This document shows positions 1-7,200 of a DNA stretch of 10,652 nucleotides, piece by piece. The DNA comes from Flammeovirgaceae bacterium UBA5008 (GTDB lineage Bacteria > Bacteroidota > Bacteroidia > Cytophagales > Cyclobacteriaceae). Positions within the stretch are counted from its first letter, which is position 1. Each line of letters begins with the position of its first letter. The position numbers and the translations under genes are program-made. Under the pieces are notes generated by a model. That model did no database searches. It saw only the letters and a program-made list of their open reading frames with translations, and was not told the origin of the DNA. The stretch lies in contig DGYK01000011.1 in assembly GCA_002398365.1 (NCBI GenBank), positions 3,086-13,737 on the forward strand, in the 5' to 3' direction.

Positions 1-28
1 AAACTCTTGAAAGGGCAATGTAACCTCC

Positions 29-51
29 TGCAAGGGTAACGCAACCTTGCA
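29..51. repeat. Short inverted repeat (hairpin)
   Basis: TGCAAGG at 29-35 is exactly complementary to CCTTGCA at 45-51, with a 9-base loop. A further CCTG (27-30) and CAGG (54-57) can extend the base after a small bulge. No T-run follows on the plus strand, so it is not a clear intrinsic terminator. It may mark the end of a gene or element lying to the left of the window. Confidence 0.4.
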
Positions 52-91
52 AACAGGCTCCGTAGCAGCCGGTAGGGCCCCTGCGAACTAA

Positions 92-170
92 ATGGTGGGT
101 TCTGTTCAACCAATGGTGTCAGTTGATTAAAATTGTGAGGGTCTGTTCAATAAAGGATGTCCCATGGTGG
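92..170. repeat. Cluster of short direct repeats, possible mobile-element end
   Basis: The 9-mer TCTGTTCAA occurs at 101-109 and again at 142-150, each preceded by a G-rich GTG-containing stretch. Each is followed within about ten bases by GG(T/A)TGTC or its near equivalent, ending at 120 and 161. ATGGTG also occurs three times, at 92-97, 112-117 and 164-169. Spaced repeated protein-binding sites of this kind are known at the ends of IS21-type and some other insertion sequences. No transposase gene is visible in the window, so the assignment is tentative. Confidence 0.35.
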
Positions 171-220
171 TTTTTTGCCACAGCAGGGTTTTGATGTGCT
201 TCGGTTATAATGGTACCTTC

Positions 221-246
221 GCATAGAGCGTAGTTCGCTGCTATGC
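221..246. repeat. Strong hairpin upstream of the ABM-domain gene
   Basis: GCATAG-AGCG at 221-230 pairs with CGCT-CTATGC at 236-246 (10 base pairs, one bulged G at 240) around the loop TAGTT. There is no following T-tract, so it does not look like a standard terminator. It could be a palindromic operator, a processed RNA end or a REP-like unit. It overlaps the ATG at 243, which argues against using that codon as the gene start. Confidence 0.45.
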
Positions 247-293
247 CCCTCATCAGTCGTGGCGATCAGGCACCTTTACCAAATCTTAATCAG

Positions 294-695
294 ATGAAAC
301 AAATTCGGTCAAAATTCCTTGGATTCTTCCTCCTAACTACAGCAATCATGCTGATCCATACAGCAAATTCATCCGCGCAAAGCGAAACAACCTACATGCG
401 CATGGCTAAAATCAAGGTCGATAGCACGAAATTAGATCAATACCTCGCTGCATTAAAACAGCAGATGCAATCGGCCTTAAAGCTGGAAAAGGGGGTTTTA
501 GCATATACGGCTGTGCAGGAGAAGCAAAGCCCGTCTACCATTACGATTGTAGAAACTTATGCCAGTACCGAGGCATATCAGGCGCATATTCAAACAGCTC
601 ACTTTAAGAAATACAAAGCCGCTGTGGCGGGAATGGTTTTGAGCCTGGAATTAACCGATGTTATCCCAATTAATACCCCATCCTCCAAAAAGTAA
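294..695 (+). CDS. Exported antibiotic-biosynthesis-monooxygenase (ABM/YgiN-like) domain protein
   Basis: This encodes a small ferredoxin-like-fold protein of the ABM superfamily, which includes cofactor-free quinol monooxygenases such as YgiN. Its actual substrate cannot be read from the sequence. From the ATG at 294 it has 133 residues. Residues 1-28 form a good signal peptide: Lys/Arg at 3-7, a hydrophobic core from about 8 to 21, and an SSA-QS cleavage site after Ala28. The ABM domain spans about 33-115 and shows the usual pattern of a GVLAY strand, a TIVETYAS strand and an AYQAHIQTAHFKKYK helix rich in His. An ATG at 243 would add 17 residues ahead of the signal peptide and lies inside a hairpin, so 294 is preferred. 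The protein is therefore probably periplasmic, or a lipid-free secreted form, which is less usual for a family that is mostly cytoplasmic. It appears to be a single gene with no obvious partner. Confidence 0.8.
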   Translation: MKQIRSKFLGFFLLTTAIMLIHTANSSAQSETTYMRMAKIKVDSTKLDQYLAALKQQMQSALKLEKGVLAYTAVQEKQSPSTITIVETYASTEAYQAHIQTAHFKKYKAAVAGMVLSLELTDVIPINTPSSKK

Positions 696-748
696 ACGGG
701 AAAGTTAGAAAAGCAATTTCAAAAACTCTTCAATATTTTATTGCATTA

Positions 749-830
749 TAACGGGGGTTGATTACTTTTATCCATAAAAGTAGGGACCAACGAGAACTCA
801 CCAAATTTTGGCACCTGCTAAACCCCGTTA
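749..830. repeat. 82-base nested palindromic element
   Basis: An outer inverted repeat, TAACGGGGGTT at 749-759 and AACCCCGTTA at 821-830, forms about 10 base pairs with one extra G on the left arm. Inside it lies a perfect 9-base-pair palindrome, TACTTTTAT-CC-ATAAAAGTA (763-782), and a smaller one, CCAAA-T-TTTGG (801-811). The element sits in the 159-base gap between the ABM gene and the integrase-like gene, ending 24 bases before the latter's ATG. A structured RNA leader, a small non-autonomous element or a recombination site would all fit. Nothing in the sequence decides between them. Confidence 0.55.
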
Positions 831-854
831 AAGTAACCCCAATCCCTATAGCAT

Positions 855-1250
855 ATGGATGAAATGGTAGAGGCAAGACGTGAATTAGAATATGTGGCTT
901 TGCTTAGCTATAAAATAAATACAAGAAACGGAATAGCCTACATGTTCGTAGCAGTTGATGCATTTACATGCCGAACATTCTACCTGAATACCGAACGTGA
1001 TGAAAGCCCCGAGAGTGTTTTAAAAAGTATCCACCTGCTAACGGAACGTGAAGAGTTTAAGAATTCTAGTTGGCGCGGATACACACTCGTCTTAAAAGAT
1101 TATGAATCATTAGCTGATCAGATCAAAGCATTGATTCAAGCACAAGGTGGAAAACTAATTTATAACGAAGCAATTAACACCTTTATAGCCACCCCTTACT
1201 TGGAAGCGATGGCAAATTTCCGGGAGGATAATGAATGTACCAACGTATAG
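855..1250 (+). CDS. Small protein resembling a degenerate integrase-core (RNase H-like) domain
   Basis: The 131-residue product is not firmly recognised. Residues about 12-128 follow the order of a DDE-integrase (rve) core. There is a strand pair around GIAYMFVAVDAFTCRTFYL (26-44), with the Asp and aromatic spacing typical of integrase cores. A helix follows (PESVLKSIHLLTE, 52-64). Next comes a strand ending in VLKD (about 79-82), then a helix and strand (ADQIKALIQAQGGKLIY) like the segment after the second catalytic Asp. The N-terminal Asp of a normal DDE triad appears to be missing (YVALLSYKI stands in its place), and no DNA-binding domain is present. It is therefore probably a catalytically dead or domesticated relative, or a fragment of a transposase. 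ATG at 855 is the first in-frame start and leads straight into the fold. The gene converges on the receiver-protein gene with a 25-base gap. Confidence 0.5.
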   Translation: MDEMVEARRELEYVALLSYKINTRNGIAYMFVAVDAFTCRTFYLNTERDESPESVLKSIHLLTEREEFKNSSWRGYTLVLKDYESLADQIKALIQAQGGKLIYNEAINTFIATPYLEAMANFREDNECTNV

Positions 1251-1261
1251 TGCAAACAGCC

Positions 1262-1269
1262 TAACGTTA
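1262..1269. repeat. 8-base perfect palindrome between convergent genes
   Basis: TAACGTTA lies in the 25-base gap between the stop of the integrase-like gene and the stop of the receiver gene. The gap is too short for a standard bidirectional terminator and has no G+C stem with a T-run. The palindrome is short enough to be chance. Confidence 0.2.
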
Positions 1270-1275
1270 ATGTGC

Positions 1276-1689
1276 CTATCCCCCAAATAACTTTCCGAAA
1301 AAGCTTTTCTTTGATTTCTTTTCATGGATGGCATCCAGCGCAGTACGCAAGCGCACCAGCGAAGCCATGTCTTTATTGATAAATTCCACCGCGCCTTTTT
1401 TCAACGCTTCCGCCTTCACAGCCTCATCCACCAACGTAGTGTGGTAAATCACCGGAGTAGCAGGGCTTTTCTTTTTAATTATACTCAGATAATGCAAGCC
1501 TGTTTCTTTTCGATCGGCAAAAAAATGATCGAGCACCACCGCAAATGGTTTTTCATCCAGATGTGCCAGCAGGTCATCCGGATTGGTAAAGGTTTTTACT
1601 TCATACGAACCCAGCGATTCTTCAAAGTGATGTCGTAATAGTTTTTGTTGGGTAAGATCATCTTCAACAATAAAAACTAAATTTTTCAT
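1276..1689 (-). CDS. Stand-alone response-regulator receiver (CheY-like) protein
   Basis: The product is a 137-residue cytoplasmic phosphoacceptor consisting of a single REC domain. The acidic pocket is Asp10-Asp11 (in VEDD), the phosphorylated residue is Asp54 (in VVLDHFF), the switch Thr is Thr84, and the conserved Lys is Lys106 (in FINKD). All catalytic positions are intact, so it should accept phosphate from a histidine kinase that is not in this window. There is no DNA-binding or enzymatic output domain. Instead the protein ends in a Lys-rich, Phe-rich tail (residues 124-137, ending FFGKLFGG) that could contact a membrane or partner. The gene starts 31 bases after the patatin gene on the same strand and is likely co-transcribed with it. 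A functional link between receiver and lipase is plausible but unproven. Confidence 0.9.
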   Translation of the reverse strand: MKNLVFIVEDDLTQQKLLRHHFEESLGSYEVKTFTNPDDLLAHLDEKPFAVVLDHFFADRKETGLHYLSIIKKKSPATPVIYHTTLVDEAVKAEALKKGAVEFINKDMASLVRLRTALDAIHEKKSKKSFFGKLFGG

Positions 1690-1720
1690 GGGGAGATGGA
1701 GTTAAAATCTTAGAGGTGAA

Positions 1721-4012
1721 TTACTTCGGTGTAGCACTCAGGAGCAGTTTAAGCTTTGCAATTTCGGCTTCATTTTTTTCAGAATGAATCGTGCTTACAA
1801 TGCCTTCCTTTTCACGAGTCGTCAATCGCCAGCTTAAAGAAGCACGCGCATTGTTTTGACGAATGCTGTCCATGCCTTGCAACAAATCAACATAACTTTC
1901 TGCTTGATATTGAATGTCTACTCGCTCTATCGGTGCCTTTAACCACGAGTGGGCCTGACCAATTAACAAGTCGCTGGTAATGTCTTGAAAATTCTCAAAG
2001 TTATTATACACCGAGCTGATCGGTTGCGTAATCGCGTCAATAATGGTTTGACCTTTGGCAGCTGAGATGGTGTGCAGCTTCGGTGAATCACGAATAGAAA
2101 CAAACACCACTCCGTCTGTGTTTTCATCAATCCAATCTTTGAAAGCATAAACAAACCGAACCGCATCCGATAAACCGAAGTTGTCAGAAATACCGGCATC
2201 CATCATTTGGATAGGTGGATCGGTGGGCAACGTAGTATTGGGTGTGATGTACGGAAACGTGGCACTCATCCGCAAAGCAGATAAGAAGCGTAAATTGTTC
2301 GATCCCTGATCTTTGAAGAATCGCTGAAAGTCAACGCCACTTACTTTTTCAGCATGGTAATTTTTAAAATTTTCAAGCTCCGCATTCATGAATGAAATCG
2401 GGCGCGAGGCAATGTACATCTTGCGGCCATCATTGATCACCGTAGGTGTTAAAATCACCATCGGAATAATCCCTTTCGTTTCATATTCATTATACGAAGC
2501 GATCGGGCGATCCATCAACCCTTCCGTAATTTGATTGAGCTGATCTTCAAAAGTGTAAGCGCGGTCGCGTTGATACCACTGATCGGCATAATTAAATTTA
2601 GTGAAGCCCACAAACAAATCATTCGCCAGCAAACTAAAGATCAAAGGATTTAAATTATCAGTAGAGATTTTTTGGCGATGCGTGGCAGCGTATGGTTGGA
2701 TGGGTTCGCCCAGCGCTTCACGCAACTTTAACTCTCTGAAATAACTCGCGCCAATCAATCCACCCGAGGCACCGGTAATGAGCACGCTGCTTTGTGTCAG
2801 TTTTCCGTGCGTGACACTGTCGGTATACTGCAACGCATTCAACGTCCACAAGGCTGCTCGCTTGCCACCGCCACTCACGCAGAGTAAAACCATTTTGGGT
2901 TTTTGATCAGCGGGAAACTTATTCCGCCAGTTTTGAAGTTGCGCGAGTGTAGCCTGCTTGTCTTCCGCAATGGCCGCACTGTCAATTTGTGCTTGAATCG
3001 ATTCGGCATTATAAGGTGCTTCCAACACGCTGTAATCAAGGCCAAAAGCCTCATACTTTTTGGTGAAAAAATCTTCTCCCACCAAATAATTGATGGTTAA
3101 AAAAACGACTAACCCTACGGTTGCCGACCACCCGCCAAACCAATACGAGAAAGCTCCGAATAACATCACGAAGATGGTGAGGAAAATCATGAAGCTGGCA
3201 GCAGCGGGCAATTGAAAGGCAGGATAATCTTTGAAGAGTCCTAATAACACTACCATCAAAAAAATAAACAACTCGATAATCACCAAATTGAAATGGTTCT
3301 GATCAAATACCTGAAGGATGGTGCTGCGATCAAAGAAGTTCAAATCTTCTACGGGCTTCACCCGCAGGTTGCTACTGATGTACGTGTCTACACGCACTTG
3401 CTTCTTGCGTGCAATGTCCAGCTTCTTCATGGCACTGGCGCGGGTAACCGTTACTTTTTGTTTAATCTTTTCATCAATACGGCACACCATGTATTTAAAA
3501 ATATCTTTGTTGGTGAACCGGAAATACAACGAGAAGAGTATGGTCATGAAAATGTATCCAACAAAAAAGCCGATCAAGCGCCAGATCAGTTCGTTGGTGG
3601 TGCAGTGTTCGTTATCAATTTGAAAGCGAATGGCCTGATAGAGATAAGTCACTAAAAACAAGATCGGGATAATACTATTGTTGATCACAAATTTGCGGAA
3701 CGGTCGCGGAAGGGTACCCACAAATGAAAACCGATGTCCATCTGAAATGTAACAGGTAATATGAAAGGCCATGGCAAAGCCGGCCGATAAAAGGCCCATC
3801 CAGAAAAAGCTGGTGAAACTCACGCGGTTGAGGTACTCCGGATCGAGAAATAAGTAAGGGATACCCAGGTATTTGCCGAAGTTGCCTGTCATCATGGCAA
3901 ACAGCAAAATCCAGCAAAGCATCAATACAATGTTTCTGCGGATGTTGTTGAACAACAACTGAAGCGGAAACGAATAATAGAACTTAGGCCAAAGCAGGTA
4001 GAGTTTGCGCAT
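1721..4012 (-). CDS. Multi-pass membrane protein with C-terminal patatin-like phospholipase domain
   Basis: This is a probable serine acyl-hydrolase acting on membrane lipids. From the ATG at 4012 it has 763 residues. Six or seven hydrophobic segments lie at about 27-41, 66-86, 113-128, 145-164, 243-260, 270-290 and 294-311. A long Lys/Arg-rich loop (about 165-240) is probably cytoplasmic. The patatin domain follows from about 370: the oxyanion-hole motif GGGKR (381-385), the nucleophile elbow GASGG with Ser416, and the catalytic Asp605 in a DAG motif where DGG or DGA is more usual. The Ser-Asp dyad is therefore complete. The frame stays open upstream to a TTG at 4117 that would add 35 residues, but the ATG places a basic segment directly before the first membrane helix, so I prefer it. 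If all seven helices are real, the positive-inside rule puts the catalytic domain in the periplasm; six would put it in the cytoplasm. The gene heads a probable unit with the receiver gene. Confidence 0.85.
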   Translation of the reverse strand: MRKLYLLWPKFYYSFPLQLLFNNIRRNIVLMLCWILLFAMMTGNFGKYLGIPYLFLDPEYLNRVSFTSFFWMGLLSAGFAMAFHITCYISDGHRFSFVGTLPRPFRKFVINNSIIPILFLVTYLYQAIRFQIDNEHCTTNELIWRLIGFFVGYIFMTILFSLYFRFTNKDIFKYMVCRIDEKIKQKVTVTRASAMKKLDIARKKQVRVDTYISSNLRVKPVEDLNFFDRSTILQVFDQNHFNLVIIELFIFLMVVLLGLFKDYPAFQLPAAASFMIFLTIFVMLFGAFSYWFGGWSATVGLVVFLTINYLVGEDFFTKKYEAFGLDYSVLEAPYNAESIQAQIDSAAIAEDKQATLAQLQNWRNKFPADQKPKMVLLCVSGGGKRAALWTLNALQYTDSVTHGKLTQSSVLITGASGGLIGASYFRELKLREALGEPIQPYAATHRQKISTDNLNPLIFSLLANDLFVGFTKFNYADQWYQRDRAYTFEDQLNQITEGLMDRPIASYNEYETKGIIPMVILTPTVINDGRKMYIASRPISFMNAELENFKNYHAEKVSGVDFQRFFKDQGSNNLRFLSALRMSATFPYITPNTTLPTDPPIQMMDAGISDNFGLSDAVRFVYAFKDWIDENTDGVVFVSIRDSPKLHTISAAKGQTIIDAITQPISSVYNNFENFQDITSDLLIGQAHSWLKAPIERVDIQYQAESYVDLLQGMDSIRQNNARASLSWRLTTREKEGIVSTIHSEKNEAEIAKLKLLLSATPK

Positions 4013-4117
4013 ATACACTTTCTCGAATGTAACAAAATTATCAATGCAATAGTCAGCTTCAAAATATCTTTTCAGGTCAAAAGATACTCTTTGATACCCG
4101 CAGAATTCGTCCGGCAA

Positions 4118-4147
4118 TTGACCAATCCCATCATCGCCATAGATTAT
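4118..4147 (+). promoter_or_regulatory. Candidate Bacteroidota-type promoter for the addAB operon
   Basis: TTG at 4118-4120 is followed after 19 bases by TAGATTAT (4140-4147). Bacteroidota primary-sigma promoters are described as TTTG, a spacer of about 19-21 bases, then TAnnTTTG. Spacing and the first six positions of the second box fit, but the final TG does not. Transcription would start near 4154, about 50 bases before the proposed start codon. The region also lies between divergent genes, where promoters are expected. Confidence 0.25.
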
Positions 4148-4206
4148 GCCGCTTTAATTTATTGTGATCGAAAAAAATCGTAAATCGTACGCCTAATCGT
4201 TTTATT

Positions 4207-7200
4207 CTGTCAGCACCTTTCCACATTTATCGATCCTCGGCCGGTTCCGGAAAAACCCGCATACTGGCGCGTGAATACATTCGGCTTGCTTTGAAGCGAC
4301 CGGAATATTTCCGCTTTATTTTAGCGATGACTTTCACCAACAAAAGCACGCAGGAAATGAAGGATCGCATCCTTCGTTACCTCAGCGACTTTGCCAAAGG
4401 TGAAAGCCCCGACCTGGCCGAAGAGATTATCCGCGAAGAATCCAAAGCGGGAGTGGTGTTAAAGCCCGCAGATTTGCGCAAAAGAAGCGAAGAGGTGCTC
4501 ACCTTATTGCTTCACAGATATGCAGAGTTTTCTGTCAGCACCATTGATGCATTCTTCCAGCGCATCATTCGCTCCTTCACCCGCGAAACCGGTTTGCTGG
4601 GAAACTTCCGGCTCGAGGTAGACAATGCCTTTGTGATGGAAGAGGTGATCGATATACTCGTGAGCCAGTTATCAGCCAATGCTGACTTGCGTGGCTGGCT
4701 GTTGGAGTTTTCGATGGAGAAACTCACCGAAGGCAAAGATTGGGATGTGCGCAAAGCACTGCTGGAGTTTGCACAAAAAATTGAAAAGGAAGATTTTAAA
4801 GCCATTGAAGAAAGTGTATTGCGCGTAACCGAGGATAAAACATTTTTCAGATCCTTCCGCAAACGTCTCAGCGACCAGCGCATCGCCATAGAGAAAAAAG
4901 TTTTTGCGCAAGCGCAACAATGGATAAGCGAAATGGATGCGCTTCAATTAACATCCGATGATTTCAGTGGCAAGTCCACCGGCATCTATTCGTATATCAA
5001 AAAACTTTCGCGCGATGTCATACTTCCTTCCAACACAGTTTCAGAAATCATACAGCATGCCGAAAAGTGGCCGCACAAATCATCACCTCGTTTTCAGGTA
5101 GTACTGTCAAATGCGAAGAACAAATGGCAACCGCAGCTTGCGGAGTTGGTTGCTTTCATAGAGCAAAACGTAGAATTGTATCACTCCGTTTCTTCGGTCA
5201 TCCGGAATTTGTATTCCTTCGGATTAATTTCAGATATCTTACGCACGCAGCGCAAATACCTGAGCGATGAAAACCTGATGTTGCTGTCCGATGCTTCGCA
5301 GTTCTTGAATAAACTCATGAACGAGCAAGATACTTCCTTTATCTACGAAAAGGTGGGTTCGTTTTATCGGCATTTTTTGTTGGACGAGTTTCAGGATACC
5401 TCGGGCTTGCAGTGGAAAAATTTGTTGCCGCTAATACAAAACGGTCTGGCACAAAATTATTCCAGTTTAATTGTGGGCGATGTCAAGCAATCCATCTACC
5501 GCTGGCGGGGTGGCGATCTCTCCATTTTGCAAAGCCAGTTACAACACGACATCCATCCTTCGCTGACTGCAACACACGAGTTGGACACCAATTACCGCAG
5601 TGATGGGGGAGTAGTGGGCTTTAACAATCATTTCTTTCAATCGGCTGCTGAGTTAATTGCTTCGCAATCCGAATCTGCATTTGCAAAAGAAGCGTATAGC
5701 GAGGCCGAGCAGAAAATAGCAGTAAATCCCGATCAGGGTTTTGTGCGCATTCAGTTTTTGGAAGAAGAAGACGATGATGATTCATTTTTGGATCGTTCAC
5801 TAGCACGACTGCCCCGACTGATTGAAGAATTGCAAGAGAAGGGCGTGCCGCTGAAAGACATTGCTTTTCTGGTGCGCACCAATCGCGAGGGACAGCAGAT
5901 TGCCAATCGTTTTATGGAATACCGTGCTTCCGCAGAGGTGATTGAAGGTTGCCGATATGATGTGGTGTCAAACGAATCGTTGATGGTCGATCGCGCCTCG
6001 TGTGTGCTGGTGTTGCTGAGTGCGCTGCGGTTATTGGAAGATGCAAACCATCAGATTGCACGGGCACATCTGGCGTATGAATACCAGAAGCTGTGGCCAT
6101 CGCAGGCATTTATAGATTGGAATGAAATTTTCACCGATTCAAAAACTGCCGCATTTAATAAGTGGATGCCGCCCGCATTTATTCAACAGCGCGAACGGTT
6201 AGCAGCACTTCCGCTTTTTGAAATGGTAGAGAACCTTATTCAAATCTTTAATTTAGGAAGTGTAGGCGAAGAGGTAATTTATTTGCAATCTTTTCAGGAT
6301 ATCATTCAGGAGTTCTCGCAACGGGAGAAGAATGACCTCACTTCGTTTTTAGCCTGGTGGGAATTGAATCGGGAAAAGAAATCCATTCAGGTAGCCGGAG
6401 GAGTGGATGCAGCGCAGATCATTACGATTCATAAAGCCAAGGGACTTCAATTTAAATATGTCATCATTCCTTTTTTAGATTGGGAGTTGGGTGCCGGATT
6501 TAAAGAAGTGTTGTTGTGGTGTAAATCCGAACATCCGCTGTTGCAGGAAGCCGGATATATGCCAATTCGGTATGTGAGTAATTTAGTGAAAACTGTTTTT
6601 CAGGAAGACTATCACAAAGAAACACAACGATTAAATCTGGATAACCTCAACTTGTTGTATGTAGCGTTTACGCGGGCGGAAGCAGGGTTAATCGCTTTTG
6701 CACCGGACAAACGAAGTTCGAAAGAAGGAAAGTTCGCTACTGTTGGGCAACTGGCGTATGAAATTGTGGAGCATGATATTCGCTGGGCAACACATTGGGT
6801 GCCGCAGGAAAAGAAGTTAGAGATCGGAGCCATTCAACCGTTGAAAACGAAAACAGAAGATGCGCAGCAAGTGTTGTCGCTGAAAAATTATATAGTCACT
6901 CCTTGGCGGGATCGCTTGCAAGTGCGCACCAGTGGCATGGAGTTCTTTACACCGAATGAAAAGCGGGAGAAGATAAACTATGGTATCTTCTTACATGCCA
7001 TCCTTTCGAAAGTCCGTACAAAAGAAGAGGTAACACCGGCTATGCAGCGCGCCATTCAACAAGGTGTGATCAATGAATCGGAGCGAAGTGAGTTGGAAGA
7101 ATTAGTGCAGTGGGTGGTAAACCTTCCGGAATTGCAACCGTGTTTTGATCCTCAGGCACAATGTAAAATGGAAGCGACCTTATTAACTACCAACGGATTT

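Larger units (their letters stand above)
1..293. other. Gene-free left flank with repeats and hairpins
   Basis: I see no supportable gene here. Short reading-frame tails cross the left edge: one plus-strand frame stops at 37-39 and another at 21-23. They are too short to assign. The stretch holds a hairpin at 29-51, a group of short direct repeats at 92-170, and a second hairpin at 221-246 that overlaps an in-frame ATG at 243. Together these look more like the boundary of an old mobile element, or an intergenic regulatory patch, than coding DNA. That reading is inference. Confidence 0.5.

Noticed and set aside
1..30. Minus-strand gene starting at TTG (16-18) behind AGGAGG (24-29)
   Set aside because: Only six codons remain in the window and the other genes do not rely on Shine-Dalgarno sequences, so the match is probably chance.
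191..211. TTGATG and TATAAT as a sigma-70 promoter
   Set aside because: The spacer is only 9 bases, against about 17 expected, and the phylum suggested by the genes uses a different promoter consensus.
243..293. ATG at 243 as the start of the ABM protein
   Set aside because: It would put 17 polar residues before a clear signal peptide, and it lies within a hairpin. ATG at 294 gives a normal signal peptide.
749..830. Integron attC site
   Set aside because: The outer arms end in AAC and GTT and carry an extra base, but the core-site consensus (GTTRRRY with its complement) does not fit fully. There is no integrase or second clear site in the window.
3293..3655. Plus-strand frame of 120 codons inside the patatin gene, and similar antisense frames elsewhere
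   Set aside because: They overlap well-supported genes on the other strand or frame and show no domain-like features.
4013..4117. TTG at 4117 as the start of the patatin protein
   Set aside because: It is possible, but the added 35 residues show no recognisable feature, while the ATG at 4012 leads directly into the basic segment and first membrane helix.
5761..5790. Acidic run (EEEDDDD) in AddA as a sign of a frameshift or insertion
   Set aside because: The frame and motifs continue intact on both sides; such an acidic linker between helicase motifs is not unusual.
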